A stretch of DNA of 64,000 nucleotides from Gentiana macrophylla (GCA_026214975.1 CM047817.1:58152246-58216245), one strand, 5' to 3'; counted from the first letter of the stretch, positions 45,682 to 58,594 are shown. Notes: a model not told the origin generated them from the letters alone. Numbers and translations are program-made.

Positions 45682-48600
45682 GAGCTTCGAGCTTAAGCAA
45701 TAAGCATGTTAATTTGCGTAGTTAATTTTATCGTTTAAATCACGTAATTGAAAGATTTTTGGTTCGCAAAACGATACACGAAAAGAATAAAAGAAAAAAA
45801 AGGAGATCGGGTGGTGCTCAGCCGATTGGAGGCGGCACCACCGTCCGGCGGCCGGCGGTCGGCTGGCGGCTGCTTTGCGGGTCCTTTCCTTTTGTTTTGT
45901 GTATTTTGTGAATCAATATGGTTCATAGTTATGATTGGTAATTCCTCTTTTGTTTGGTTGTGTCATGTGGCTAACCAATGGTACAAATAGTTTGGGGCCA
46001 TTGGGATGCCACATGTCATTAAAATAATAACGGTCTTCCCAAACTTTGTTTGGAATAGGCCTAGGCCCTTTCCAAATATTTGATTTGGGAAAAGGATAGG
46101 CCTAGGACACTTTCAAAATTTTGATTTTGAAAAGTGGCCAGGCATATTAACCAAAATATTGGCCTTTCGAAATTTTGTTTGGAATAGGCCTAGGCCCTTT
46201 TCAAAATATTTGATTTTGGAAAATGCCTTGGCCTAGGCCCTTTTAAATTTTTGATTTTGGAAAAGGCCAAGGGAGATACCTTTTGGTTTAGGAAACCAAA
46301 GGCATCCATGTTGATTAGGAATCAAAAGGAAAGAAACAAAAGAGACCTAATTTTAATTTTGATTTATTTTTGGAATAGTTCTAATTAATTAAAAAAATTG
46401 AAGTCGGTTTAAAATTAATCGTTATTTTTATTTCGATTAAAATCATTTAATTAATTAAATGTTAATTAGTTAATTGATTGGATAAAATTATTTAATAGAT
46501 TAAACGTTAATTGATTAATTAAGATGCAAGTAGTTAAATTTGAATTTTATCTTTTTCATAAGATGTTATTGTATGGATTAGATATAGTAGATATAATATG
46601 ATAATATGGACCCCGATTGATCATGGACTCGACCGATAGGATAGATGTTAATGATTTAATTTTTCTGTTGGTTAAAAAATTGTCCTAGGCCATTATGAAA
46701 AACGTGAGCTAGTTTATTTCCTACATTTATCCCATTCCCGTTAGCTCCTCCCGTGTGCAGCGGGTGTATTTATTTTATTAGATAGAATTAAATTTAACAA
46801 GAATGGAGCAGAAGATGGTGACCAAAGATAGAAGAATAAAGATCCCATTGGAGATGGCGCATTAAAGATCCTATTGGCGGTTGCAGCTACCCTTAGATTG
46901 TGACCCGCGGTTTCATCAGTTTGTATTCGAAAACGCACCTAGGAAAACTCCATGATCATACCGGTTACTTTACGCATTTTGTGCTTGTATTTATTTTATA
47001 TGATACGATAGATGCATGACTAGGCACGATCAAGATGAATGTGTAGGATGTATGTCTATAGAGATAGATATACTTGATGAGACCGCAATTAAAATTAATT
47101 AAGTGAATTAATTTACATAAATACTTCCACCTCAAAAGAATCAAGTTGAAATTGCCTCTCCATATTATAATGACGGTGAAGAGCCATTGTTCGGATCCAA
47201 CTCATTAGCCAAAGCAGGGGGTTGACCTACCTCGGGTATATCGTCATTATCGAGATATGATCGTATGAGATGTCACGAATATTGGGGTTATGACTTGACT
47301 AAGAATTCTCTCGGCCACCAGCTATAGCGGGGCCATTTGGATTTTAGAGGCAAGGGTTTGACTACTTCATAAGATGAAAATTGTCAAAGAGTTGACTAGT
47401 CAAACAACAAGAGTCGTATACGATTGACAATGAGTTGTCTACCTATTAGACTATTTTCGGCCCACCAGCCAAAGCGGGGGTCGCGGTAGCTTAGTGGGAT
47501 CTTGTCCACTAAAGAAATTAATAATTCTTGAAAGTCAATTGGGAGTAGTTGACAAGTGGGAGCAAGATCATAAACCAAAAGACCATTTTATATTTTGCAT
47601 GTATAAACAACAACACTCTTTTATTTTCATTTTTATGTTGTAGTTTTAGCAAACTTTTATATTTATGTTTTATTCTTGATTAGTAAACCCAAATTATGAC
47701 TGTTACCTTTTGAGAAACGTTCACAAATATGATTAAGTAATTTTAATCCTTTTAAAATAAGCAATGACACGAGCAATCCCGTTATAGTAGTTAGAGACAA
47801 GGAGACTACATATTTGATGCAACACTCCAAGGCTTTAATTATTAATGAAAGCGGAAGCTCATGATATGATTGAATCATTTGAAATAAGTTTCAACGAATT
47901 AATCATCGGATACGATCCAAAATGATCATTCAGTCATGCGATGGCAATTAATTCAAAGGTTGGATAAGAATGACCACATCTAATTTTGGAAAGGTTGTTT
48001 TCAAAATTGTAAGATTTAAGTATCGACTTAATTCTATCATTGCTTAAAGGTTAATTAAATAGTCAATGTTTTGAAAACGATTCAAAAGGTTAAATAAACT
48101 ATTTAATAAACTTTAGATTTTCTTTATGAAAGGAAATTAAAGACATGGCTCTTGTGATCTTTCTTAAGTCTTATGAAGACTACATTAAGAAACATTTTTC
48201 AATTGCTTAAGGGATTAAAAAGGAAAGTTAGGGCATGTGCTTAAATAGAGAACTTATTAAAGTTTCTATTCTAGGCAAGTGAGTTGAGATAAATCTATCT
48301 AAGTTCAAGTCAACTCTTAGATATATGATATCTTGCGAGTGTGATTAAATTAGAAAGATTAAATACAGATATGGAAGGTGAAGCAAATGTTGTCACACTT
48401 ACCACGTTCTGAATCTAGTAAACTGATAAGGGAACTAAAAAAATGTTATTATGTTCCTGTTCTTATGAAGAACATACTTTCAGTTATTTGTTAGGATTTA
48501 GTAGATATATTCAATTGTAAAGAATAAATGTTATTCTGATAAAGTTGGAAGGTCACTGAATCTAACATACTAGATTGATGTCACTATATAGTTGATATAT

Positions 48601-48759
48601 GTGATGAGATCTCAACTAAATATTTCTATGGCTGTTATCCTTGATATTTGTAGTTGTTCTAGATGTCGACTCTCTGAAGAGAAACGTATAATCAAATGTC
48701 ATTTAGATGATGTCCGAACCATGTGATTATGAATCATGTGGGTGATACGTATCTTATCT
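45682..48759 (+). other. Copia-B leader and unrecognised gag region
   Basis: Three kilobases without a convincing coding frame. It includes a repeat cluster at 46040-46275 and AT-rich stretches. A gag should lie here, but I cannot recognise capsid or zinc-knuckle motifs. The GC-rich open frames near 45735-45990 on both strands are not supported by any motif. Confidence 0.5.
46040..46275. repeat. GGCCTAGGCC palindrome repeat cluster
   Basis: The palindrome GGCCTAGGCC occurs at 46058, 46187 and 46230, with a variant at 46099. Each is followed by a pyrimidine-A/T run and then its rough complement (CTTTTCAAAAT...ATTTTGGAAAA), so each unit could fold back. Confidence 0.85.
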
Positions 48760-50960
48760 AAAGATGACTAAAATGCCCTTTTATGAAAAGGTTATAAAAT
48801 CTAGAAAAATTGTCTAAAGCCTAAACATATCGATGTTTGTTGGCTTATGACAATTAATGCCACAAATAATTTTTTCTTAATCTCTATGACTATTTTTAGA
48901 AATAGTTGAATGTACTTATTGAAGTACAAAAATTAGAAAAGAGCGAAAAGTTAGAGCTAGTACAAATATGAGATTGACGAGCTACTTAGGAATTAATCTT
49001 CAATTGGATTGAAGTAATTAATACCTGAAGGGTGTTTCAGAAGTCGTCTGAAAAGGAATAAGATTCTCCATTGAAGGATACCATCTTTGGGATACGCAAT
49101 TAGATTGTGTTCCCAAAATGAAAACAACACATTATATGATAAAGGTGTGACGCAAGCCATGCGAAGTATCCTTTACCCGTTTCAGGATAGTGCCCTTATA
49201 CTTAACCGAGTTCCAAAGAATAAAGGTTGATTAAATTCCATATTAGATATGGAAGGGGATAATGCCGAATCTATCTTAACCGATGATTTGAAGTTTTCAT
49301 AGGCAAAGTCAGAAAGGCTTGGAGCCTAGTACAACATATGCTACTTTGTGGAATATCTTAGCAAGTACGCTAGATATTATTTACTCGTCCGCAGAGGAAA
49401 AGGTGTTTGTCTCCAAACATGTTGTCTTCAAGAGGAAGTGTTTCTTCCAAAAGAAATAGTGGGAGTAAATTAGATCTCAAAAGAGTTTGAGAACCGCAAA
49501 GATATATTCAACCAAAGGAACGTGAGCAGACGCTGAATAGAGATGAGGTGTAGAACACTGCTCAGTGCAAACAAAAGTTCTGTAAGTCTGTGGATAACCT
49601 TAAAGCCTGAAAGGGCTACTGGTATGTTCACCTTGAAGAAGGAATATCTCACGACTTATGAAAGAATGTTTGAAAGGAAAGATTGTGAGATATGGCCAGG
49701 AGCCATAATATCTGAATTAGATTCCATCAGTGACAACCAGGTTATGAACCTAGTCTGTTTTACCTAGAGGGAATGTACCTGTAAGGCTGAGCCTAGTTCT
49801 ATTCAGACTATGCTTGTTGTAACTTCATATTATAGCTATATGATAGTGTTGAAGCCGTTGGGCAGAAAGCTCGATGTTCATAGACGATGACATGATATGT
49901 AAGCCCACGAGATTCACTTATGGACACAAACAAGATTCTCTAGACATTTTCTTTGTTTGATAATCAAAGGAGTTTGATTTAGTCAAAAGAAGAATATGCC
50001 CAATGTGCAAGATGGATAGTGGGAGTTTGTTACAATTTTTGAGTAAGGTATTAGATATCTCTCTCACGAATCATCACCCCATGTCACAGCCAATTAATTT
50101 TTGGTAGTTCAAGGTCTTTACGAAAGCACATCGATTGGCAGTTCTTATTTTTGGAAATAAGAATCTATAGCGATAGATTTAAATACTGTTAGATTATAGT
50201 TTACCTATAGATGTGATGCTAAAATAGTTTAGCATAGATCGTGACAGGGGATACTACTAGCTGGTGTTCTCAAGATCTATCTATGTTAGGACGTTTGTCC
50301 TAAAAATAAGGTGAAAGATGATACTTGTGGAAGGTTCCCTTTACTACTGCAATAGGATCCATTATAAGAGTTATGCTAGAGGTTCACACTCTATGAAGAG
50401 TCATGAGCAAGTATGAAAGTGATTCTAGTAAATGTCGAGAATATCCTTAAACAAGTTAATGATGGTTTTCTAGTTTATCGAAACTTGGAATCGGATAAAT
50501 ATAGATATATAGGCGTGTATCCTAATTCTTATGAAGGCGAGTGGGAGCTACAGTCTGGGTTTGCAGTCACTTTGATTAACTGATATAGTGAGCTGGAAAT
50601 GTTCTTAGCTATGGGTCACTGTAAATTCTACAACCAGGCTAAAACACTGTAGTGCCTTAGAGGCGCAGCGGGAGCAGTACATGAGTCTATGAGGTTCATT
50701 CTTGAACCTTGTACGGTTCTTCCACCATTTCTATATGGCTGATATAGTAAGGGGATTCATTGCTTGGACCAAGGACTAGGGTCTCGTCGGAGATTCATGT
50801 GTGTGTTGAGGCGGTTTCTTTGACTTGATCATATGGAGCATGATATGAAGATAGTTTGAGTCCCCATGGATAGCAATCTCTTTATGGCTAGGGCTGGTTT
50901 CCACTATCGCATGAGATTCTTGTGTTTTAACTTGGTCTCATGTGTACGTGTGATTGGTTT
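48760..50960 (+). pseudogene. Copia-B pol relic
   Basis: Ty1/copia order is still readable in fragments: end of the GAG-pre-integrase domain (KMTKMPFYEK, 48765-48795); integrase C-terminal EEKVFVSKHVVF (49395-49432); integrase-RT linker and RT start (RKDCEIWPGAIISELDSISD, 49675-49735, then NQVMNLV); a degraded YGLKQ-type block (FTYGHKQDSLDIFF near 49914-49960); and the RT/RNase H boundary VNVENILKQVNDGFLVYRNL (50428) followed by YIGVYPNSYEGEWELQSGF. Stops and frame changes separate all of these. No catalytic YVDD survives. The element is dead by this reading. Confidence 0.82.
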
Positions 50961-50966
50961 TAGGCC

Positions 50967-50977
50967 AAGTGGGAGAT
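50967..50977 (+). other. Copia-B polypurine tract
   Basis: AAGTGGGAGAT directly before the 3' LTR. Same octamer as in Copia-A. Confidence 0.85.
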
Positions 50978-52942
50978 TGTTGAAATAGTGTCCTAAACCC
51001 AATCAGGTTGGACCGGATCCGACCGGGTCGGATCATTTTTACTATTTCTTTATGTTTATCCATGCATGAAATGGCTTTTTTTGTTGTCATATATATGTTC
51101 TTTTAGTGAACCAATTATGAATTGTTATATGATAACGTCCTTAGTATTAAACTGTGGTAGAGAAACCATGATAGGCGATCATGGTTGATGAGATCTCTAA
51201 TCACTTTAGTAAGTTTGATACTTAAATGTCTCTAGGCTGATGTACTATTAAACAGGGCATTGATAGTATAAACAGACTAGCACGTATTAGATGTCTTCTG
51301 TCTTTAAGGGCAAGGAAGATCTCGTCTATCGAAGTGTAGAGACACTTGGACTGTACATGGACGTGTATTAGAGAATGCGTATGTTAGACTGACCCACTTA
51401 CACAGTTAAATGTCACACTATGTGGTGGTTGTGTAATTATCCGTAAGACCGGAGTCTTCATGGCATCACGGTGTGGATTGTCATGCTTTGACACTATTGA
51501 GGTTTCCTCTAGCCACGGGGCGATCATGCGGTAGTGATTGGGTGTGATACTGAAGCATGCGGAGTATACATGTTTGGTCATCTGGGATTCGCGTACCCTA
51601 TCAGTAGGGTGAATATCCGAAAGGGCCTTCTTATAAGAAATGTCTTACTCTCGTGAATCTTTGCAAAGTGGAAGTAAATGAGTTACTTCAAGAGAGCATG
51701 ATATCGAGATTATAAGATACGGTCGTTAATGTTTGACACTCGATGTACGACCGTATGGATATTATTACATCGATGGGATTGTAAGTTACACGGTAACTGT
51801 TTCACATGAAAGGTAGTAGTCATTGCATTTGACTCTTCCGATGATTGGGGGTCATGGTGTGTTGCTAGACACTATCCCGTGATCGTTAAGTATGAAGGGC
51901 ATTTTCGTAGATTGCACTTTGTGCCTACGGCCAACATATTCGGAAGCCTATCGGGTCACACACATATGAACATCTAGCCGGATTAAATTGTGGTTATAGA
52001 TGATAACCAAATAAGGAAAGTTTATCTCACGACTATAAAGGTTATAGTAGTAAATTAATATGGTGGTATTTATTTATTATGAATAAATATAATACAAGAT
52101 ATTAATTATGTTGATTAATTAAATATACATATATTAGCTATGTGTATGTCAAATTTATGTGTGTATATGATATACATGTATTTTGCAAATTAATTAATCA
52201 TAGTATTATATTATTAATTAAAGAATATTCCGGAAGCCAATAAAAGGCTATATGGGGCGCATGATTAAGTGTATTATGATATACTTGGATTGTGCAATTT
52301 AATTAATAAGATTACCATATATTAATATTAGATATTAATGACCATAGATTTACGCACGTGTAAATTGATTTATGGTAATAAGATAAATATAGTCAATATA
52401 AGATATTGACAATATATTGGAAACATTTAATATAAGATATTGAATATTAATGAGACAAATCAATCAAATACATTTTCCTTATTTTATTAGGAAGATGTTT
52501 TCTTTCTCCCCAATCTACTAGGAATCTAATCCCAATCAGATTGGGAATTGAAAGTGGTGCCCCATCACCTATATAAGAAAGGGATTGGCTAGCTCTTTTG
52601 TACATCATAATTCCAAGAGCTAATAGTTCTTGTGAAAAATAGAGAGCTTCTTAGGAGATATTCTGAGAGTGAGAAAAAGTCGGTCTAGCAACCGAATTTT
52701 TCTGGTAGCAATCCATGATGGGATTCCGGCGGGCTGTTAGTGTGGATCACCGGTAGAGGCCGAACACTTGGGCGCCTCAATTCAGAACTACTCTCCTTAG
52801 ACGGTCAAAGCGTCGATCTTTTAGATCAAGCAAGATAACCACCGTCTTTAGCTTATTTCTTTATTACTTAAACGAAGTCGATCTTGGGTCGAAGGAAATA
52901 AATTTTTGAATTCCGCTGCGTTCCCGCATAGATTTCCTAACA
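50978..52942 (+). repeat. Copia-B 3' LTR
   Basis: Uninterrupted copy of the LTR, 1965 bp, TG...CA, TATA box at 52570. It supplies the empty site for the Helitron. Confidence 0.95.
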
Positions 52943-52947
52943 ACGAG
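52943..52947. repeat. Target-site duplication of Copia-B, right copy
   Basis: ACGAG, identical to 33440-33444. Confidence 0.95.
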
Positions 52948-54930
52948 TACTCAAAATCCTATCATTTCAGAAACCAAGTCTTGAATTTTGATAGCGGTGA
53001 AGGCCATCCGAAGGGGGCCGAAATAAAAGCGGCATGGGGCGTCACCATTCTCTCACGGTGCTTGTGTCAACAGTAGAGGCCGAGGGGTGGGTTGTCACCT
53101 TCTCCGCTCTCACTCGTTATTTTGAAAATTAGCTACTCTTTTACGATTTTCAGAATTTATTCACAATCCAAAAAACAATAAATCATGAATATTTAAATTA
53201 TTCCTCCCACTAGTTCATCGGTTCCAAATACCGTCTATCTAGTGTCACTTATTCACAATTTTCCAATTTCTCAGATTCTTAAATTCTTTGTGTAGACAAA
53301 AAACAATTAAAATTCACCAAGAATTTTAAAACCCTAATACATTAGGACTTCATGATTTTTCTAATAATTCAAAGAACAATAAATCATAAAATTTAAAGCT
53401 CCCACTAGTTTATCGGTTCCAAATACCGTCTAACTAGTGACACTATATTCATGATTTTCCAATTTTTCGAATATTTTGAAATTTCTTGTGTAGACATTAT
53501 ACAACTAAAATTCACCAAAGAATTTTAAAAAAAAGGTCGTAATTTTGTCATGATAAAAATTTGGGATCATAGAATTCTATCTCAATAATTTCAAAACAAT
53601 AAATCTTGAAAAGGAATCACCAACTTATCGGTATTAAACCCTGGCTGAGCTTTAACCGAGTTCACCGAACGGTGTCGGGATTGGCTAAGCCGACCCGTCC
53701 TCTTCGTTGGTTCATATACGTCTGCTGGATGAATCGGGCTAAGGCTGCCCCATTGAGCCGAAACTTGCCGGATAGCTTGACCCTGCCGGACCCCCGACGC
53801 TAACGTCGCATGTGTGCGGGTGCTGGGTTGAAAATCGGGCTAATGTTGCCCCACTGAGCCTCAGCTCGCCGGATAGCTTGACCTTGCCGGACCCCCGCGG
53901 CTAACCCCGCACTTGGACAGACAAGTCGAGTCGAGCCGAAGCCCTGTTGACCACCCGAACCAATTTTCGAAACTTTCGTCCAACTTTTCCGGATTTTCCA
54001 AATTTTCAATTATTAAAATTCTTTTATGTAGTCACTACATAATTAAAATCCACGAATGATTTTTAGATCCCAAAATTAAATTTACCGAGTAAATTTTATT
54101 TTATCATGTGAATTTTATATCCCGATAAAATTTCGTTCGTTTTAATTTAATTAATTACCTAAATTAATCTAAATTAATTGTGCCTCATACATGCCTAATT
54201 AATATCACGATTAATTATCTACATGTATGCATATGCTAGGAGTGGAATTAATGAATATGATGCAAGTCATGGCATGGTTATCTCACATAAATTATTAAAC
54301 ATGAAAATAAATGCGTAAAATTATACCACTGAGATGGATCGTTGGTACCCCGTGTCTAATCTATAAACAAATAAACCCTAAATTATTTATAGCCGCCGAC
54401 GGGTATAAGAATTTTCTGCTCCAGATCTTTAATAAAATCCCGTCTAGCTGAGTTGGTTGAAGTTCCTTCTTCCTTCATCAGCACCCGAGTTCCGCTTCTC
54501 CCCCTTTTTTTCATTCGTATTTTTTAATTCATTTTTTTATTCGTATAAAAAAATAAAATAAAAAACGAACAGAAAAAAATAGAAAAAATATTTAGAAATT
54601 TATACGGCCAGGCGGATTTGAACACGGGTCTGAACACAATTGAACTTGTGTCATTACCACTGTTCTGTTGCTCTTCTTATTCAAAGATTGATCCGATTTT
54701 ATTAAATATGGTGCGGTCGAAATTAAAAAAACAGAAAATTAAATTACATTTCATCCTGTACCCGGGAAAAACGGGTTTACAATAGATCTAACGGTAAACA
54801 AGTACCAACCCCAATCCATTTCCTCAACAGAAACATTCAATTGCATAAATTAAATTTAAAAGATGCAATATTTATTCTATTCCACTCCTTATTAATTATT
54901 TATTCAATCATGATCGCAAAATCGCTTTAA
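52948..54930 (-). other. Copia-A leader (-), complete to primer site
   Basis: Continues 33073-33444. It holds the tandem duplications of the leader (about 53200-53560 and 53730-53900) and, near the 5' end, the two tRNA-like modules at 54445-54670. It ends at the primer site. An open frame at 53606-53803 on the plus strand is antisense to the element; a similar one is at 59441-59638 (-). No gene assigned. Confidence 0.7.
54445..54670. promoter_or_regulatory. Convergent tRNA-like modules, older copy
   Basis: The plus-strand module has a perfect A box TAGCTGAGTTGG (54445-54456) but a degraded B box. The minus-strand module has a good B box (TGTTCAAATCC, complement of 54613-54623) but a weak A box near 54655-54668. 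Layout matches 58498-58787, inverted. Confidence 0.55.
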
Positions 54931-54946
54931 CCTGGCTCCGATACCA
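54931..54946 (-). other. Copia-A primer-binding site (-)
   Basis: Complement reads TGGTATCGGAGCCAGG, close to tRNA-iMet. It adjoins LTR A4, showing that A4 acts as the 5' LTR for the leader on its left. Confidence 0.85.
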
Positions 54947-56742
54947 AACCCAAATCCGGATCCGATCCATAATTGGATCGTCAGATCTGATTCACAGCAC
55001 CGATCGAGACACTCGATCTTGCACAGCGGAAGCTACGAATTAAATTCACATGCGATTTTACCATGATTTTAATTCACATAATTAATTAACAATCTACAAG
55101 AATGTTAGTAGATTTACCCAAACCGGAGAGAGATGAGAAATAATTGACCAAGGGAGAAGCCGTAGTCTTCAGGATTGTATCTCTTAGCGACGACTGGTGG
55201 ACGTCGATCCTCGCCGTAGAACCTCCTCGAATATGCACAAGAAAAACACTAGTTTTTCCTTCTATTAATGACTAAGGCAAGAAATTAATTTTTCTTCCTT
55301 TTTAATTGAATGTGGCGCAAATTTGGTGTGTCATTGCATTGGGAGGAACTCGCTTTATATAGGAAAATAACTAGTCAAGAGAGAGATATCCTTTTCACAC
55401 CACAATTACTTATTCCCATAAGGAATAGATATTTTTTGCCAAAAGATAAAAGATAATTCCCAAAAAATCAATCAAATATGTGGCGCCACATATATGAGAT
55501 AATCTAGGATAATTTCTTCTCCTAATTTATCCTCAAATATGTGGCGCCACTTATAGTCATTTTTTAATAGAAAATGTCTTTTCTATTTTACATATTATTT
55601 ACCAATAAATAATATTGCATATTCATTACATAGACCAACTATTTAAATTATTCTCGAGGTTCCATATAACGAGAAAACACTCGCGTGTTAGGAGCCAACC
55701 CGGGGACCATGGACCTATAACCATTAGCTACAATAAATTGAATAAAATATTCATCGAACAGAATATTCCTACTCAACTCAATAATTCCGGAATTACGCCA
55801 TAATAAATCCGAAACTGAACTCTATCGATTATAGATATAACTTATTCTCAAAACGCCGAGTCGAGTCGATAAGTGTCCATTGATATAATCATTACATATA
55901 AACTGACCCTCCATAGACTATCCGTAATGAAGCAGGATTATTTCCGTAAACCTTCTTCAATACATCTTATCCTTATTTACCATTAACCCACTAGTGATCA
56001 ATTAGTTCATAACCAATACGAACTCCGCGGAACGATCAGTTTCTAGGATCAACAAATAGAGGGATTGTCTTTCTACTTCCCGCAGGAAGGAATGGATTCC
56101 ATATCTGTGAAACACACACTTCTCACTCATTCCAGAATAGTGTCAACGTGAAAGTTATTCGGACCGCGCCTCTTAGCGATCCTTAACAAACACATCAAAC
56201 CTTATCCTGAAACCAGTAGGAGTATGCAGTCACTTCAGGATTAAGGTTAATCCATATATGATCATCTTGTGATTTAATAAGATTTCTCAATCACAGAATT
56301 ATATGAGAAACTCAGTTAAATCGGTCCAGTCCTATATGAATCTCATCATATATAAATGCCCCACTTAGACAACCAATGTCGACGGTCTGGATAAGACGGT
56401 CACACCATAAAGTGTTCTGGGCGCATTAATGGTAGTTTTTTAATCAATAGACCCTATAATTTGATTAATTTCACCACGGACTAACATTTCAAGAGTATCA
56501 GCATAAACTTAATCCTCATGTGTGACACAAACTAAGTTATCTAGCTACATATGATATGAATTAGTGTTTTCAGTTGTGTTTTTCTTATAAGCACAAAGCA
56601 AATAATAAGATGAGAATAAATCTTTCATTTATTAATTCTAAAAACAATTACAGAAATTGTCCTTCGGGCGCTACTTCCAACAATCTCCCACTTGCCCGTA
56701 AGGACAAGCAACAATTGCTTTTCGGGCACTCTAGATCTAACA
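54947..56742 (-). repeat. Copia-A LTR A4 (-), shared by two copies
   Basis: Minus-strand LTR with a primer site and leader on its left and a polypurine tract and RNase H region on its right. It therefore sits between two internal regions, LTR-internal-LTR-internal style. TATA box at 55354-55361. It lacks the last 18 bases found at the end of A1. Confidence 0.88.
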
Positions 56743-58497
56743 ATCTCCCACTTGCCCGTAAAGACAAGCAACAATTGTTTTTAGAGCACCTCACCCTTAT
56801 TCTATCTATCCACAACATTCTCCCACTTGCTCTAAAGCAGATGAGACATATCTCCCAATTTTATACCCGCCAATCGCTTATCAGTGACATAAGATGCCAC
56901 ACGACTTGGTAAACTGATCAGCTAAGTTGTCGGCTCGAGGCGATCTTTAGGACCGAAACGTCGCCTCTTTGCACGATCTATCTGACCACGTTGTACTTTA
57001 TCTCAATATGCTTTTGACCTTTTGTGCCTGTGATGATCATTTGCATGAGCTACCTGTCAACTATTTTCACAGTAAATTGATATCGGCTCATCGAGACCTA
57101 GAATCACTTCGATCCAACAAAGAACTTCTCGAGCCACACGCCTCTTTGGGTGGTCGAAAAGTCGCTATGTATTCAACTAACAAAGTCAAATCGGCGATCT
57201 TTGGATTGCTCCAGACTATAGCTCCATCACAATGAGTAAACACTGTGACTGAGATCGATTCACGATCATCCTTAATCCGGCTAATAACCAGAATCAGTGT
57301 AGTCAACAATACTCAGGATTGCACCGGAATACACAAGCATATGATTCCTCATTCTCTAAAGGTACTTGAGGATGCTCTATACTGCTGCTCAACGTGTGAA
57401 TCCAAGATTCGACTTTAATCAACTTTTAATAACCTAACTTTCTCTATCAAAAAGAGAATTTATCTCATTTTCTCTAAATCCGAAGATTGAGAGAATAATT
57501 CCGTGAGGGGTTGGGTAGGAAACCTCTCATTGAATTCTGCATTCAAAAATGCATTATCATCTTTAACCAATAAGATGGATGGGATATTGCCAACAACTTG
57601 TTCTCATGAATTCGACCAAATCAAATTCTAAGAATATAGTCCACTTCTCTGATTCAGAGAAGCTTTGGCTCGTCACTTCTTGACTTTAGATAACACACTC
57701 AAGTTGTTCCCAACCGTTGCAGTGTAATCTTTTATAAGCCATAACGGCTACTACATTACCAATATTGATTCTCTGGCCTACAAAAGACTCATCAATATTC
57801 TGGTCAAGCCCACACATTTCAAAACATGTGAATTTCAATGACCTGAAGGTTTACTTTAATCCACCAATGGATTTAAGCATAGGCAGTCAATCTTCCATTG
57901 GCTTTAATATAAAACCCTTCTGTTCCAAAATAATTCAAGCTCCTTTGTACGGAAAAGAAAGTTTCAGGGCATCACCCTTGTTAGTCTTTCTGCTTTTTAG
58001 GGAGTTAAGAAGGGCTGAGTCGTGAGAAAGTTTCAGGGCATCACCCCCATTGAACTATCTACTTCTCATGGAAATACCCCCAGAGCACTTGGCTTTGCTT
58101 AGAAAGTTAAACTTTCCCATTCATTCGACTCTTTTCCATGTAGATCCAATTTCTCCCACTGGGCCTGAGACACTCAGGTGGTTCTACATGAGTATGAAAA
58201 GACCTGGAGTTCCAAAACTCCATTTACAGGTATCTGGCTTTAAACCAACCTCATTTTATCCGAATCCTATACAGTTCTTCCAGAAGACCATAGGTTATCA
58301 ATCACCCCCAGCAGATTGTAAAGTCTGCATAACCACAGTGAGTCAATGGATAAACCATAATCCCACTGCATTTGGATGGATTGATATTCTAATCTGGTTC
58401 AGTAGTATTTATCAGTGTTATCTCCCAACAACCAATGTTGGATGTGGTTTGATTAAATCAGATAGTAACTTCTTGAGTAATTGTACTTCAAGGTCTA
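56743..58497 (-). pseudogene. Copia-A RT/RNase H relic (-)
   Basis: Right of LTR A4, read on the minus strand. RNase H landmarks: VDYTDSGY near 57290, RIKDDRESISVTVFTHCDGA (57215-57275) with IVWSN after it, RGDVSVLKIAS near 56935-56970. The two family-wide TAG codons are the complements of 57377-57379 and 57356-57358. The copy is cut at 58497, where plus-strand leader begins. The long plus-strand frame 58050-58544 overlaps this region antisense. Confidence 0.78.
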
Positions 58498-58513
58498 TGA
58501 AGAAGAAGAGCAA

Positions 58514-58594
58514 TAGCATAGTGGTGAAGGCACAACACCAATAAGCTACAGACCCGAGTTCGAATCCCCTTTGCTGGATTAATTCTTTTTTTTT
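58514..58594 (+). promoter_or_regulatory. tRNA-like Pol III module 1 (SINE-like)
   Basis: A box TAGCATAGTGGT (58514-58525), B box AGTTCGAATCC (58557-58567), spacing 43 bases start to start, then a run of nine T at 58586-58594. This matches the internal promoter and terminator layout of tRNA-derived SINEs. It does not fold as a full tRNA by eye. Confidence 0.6.

Larger units (their letters stand above)
33445..52942 (+). mobile_element. Ty1/copia element Copia-B carrying a Helitron
   Basis: LTRs start TGTTGAAATAGTGTCC and end TTTCCTAACA. The 5' LTR is split by a Helitron; without it the LTR is 1968 bp against 1965 bp for the 3' LTR. A primer site, decayed pol and polypurine tract are in order, and a perfect 5-bp target duplication (ACGAG) flanks it. 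It inserted into the leader of a minus-strand Copia-A copy. Confidence 0.93.

Noticed and set aside
45735..45990. Overlapping GC-rich frames on both strands after the Copia-B primer site
   Set aside because: No motif, opposite-strand frames equally open, and the position is an untranslated leader.
53606..54009. Possible small genes in the GC-rich leader block
   Set aside because: They are antisense or overlapping frames of a non-coding leader repeat, without recognisable domains.
58514..58570. Functional tRNA gene
   Set aside because: A and B boxes are present but no acceptor stem or anticodon arm could be paired by eye.
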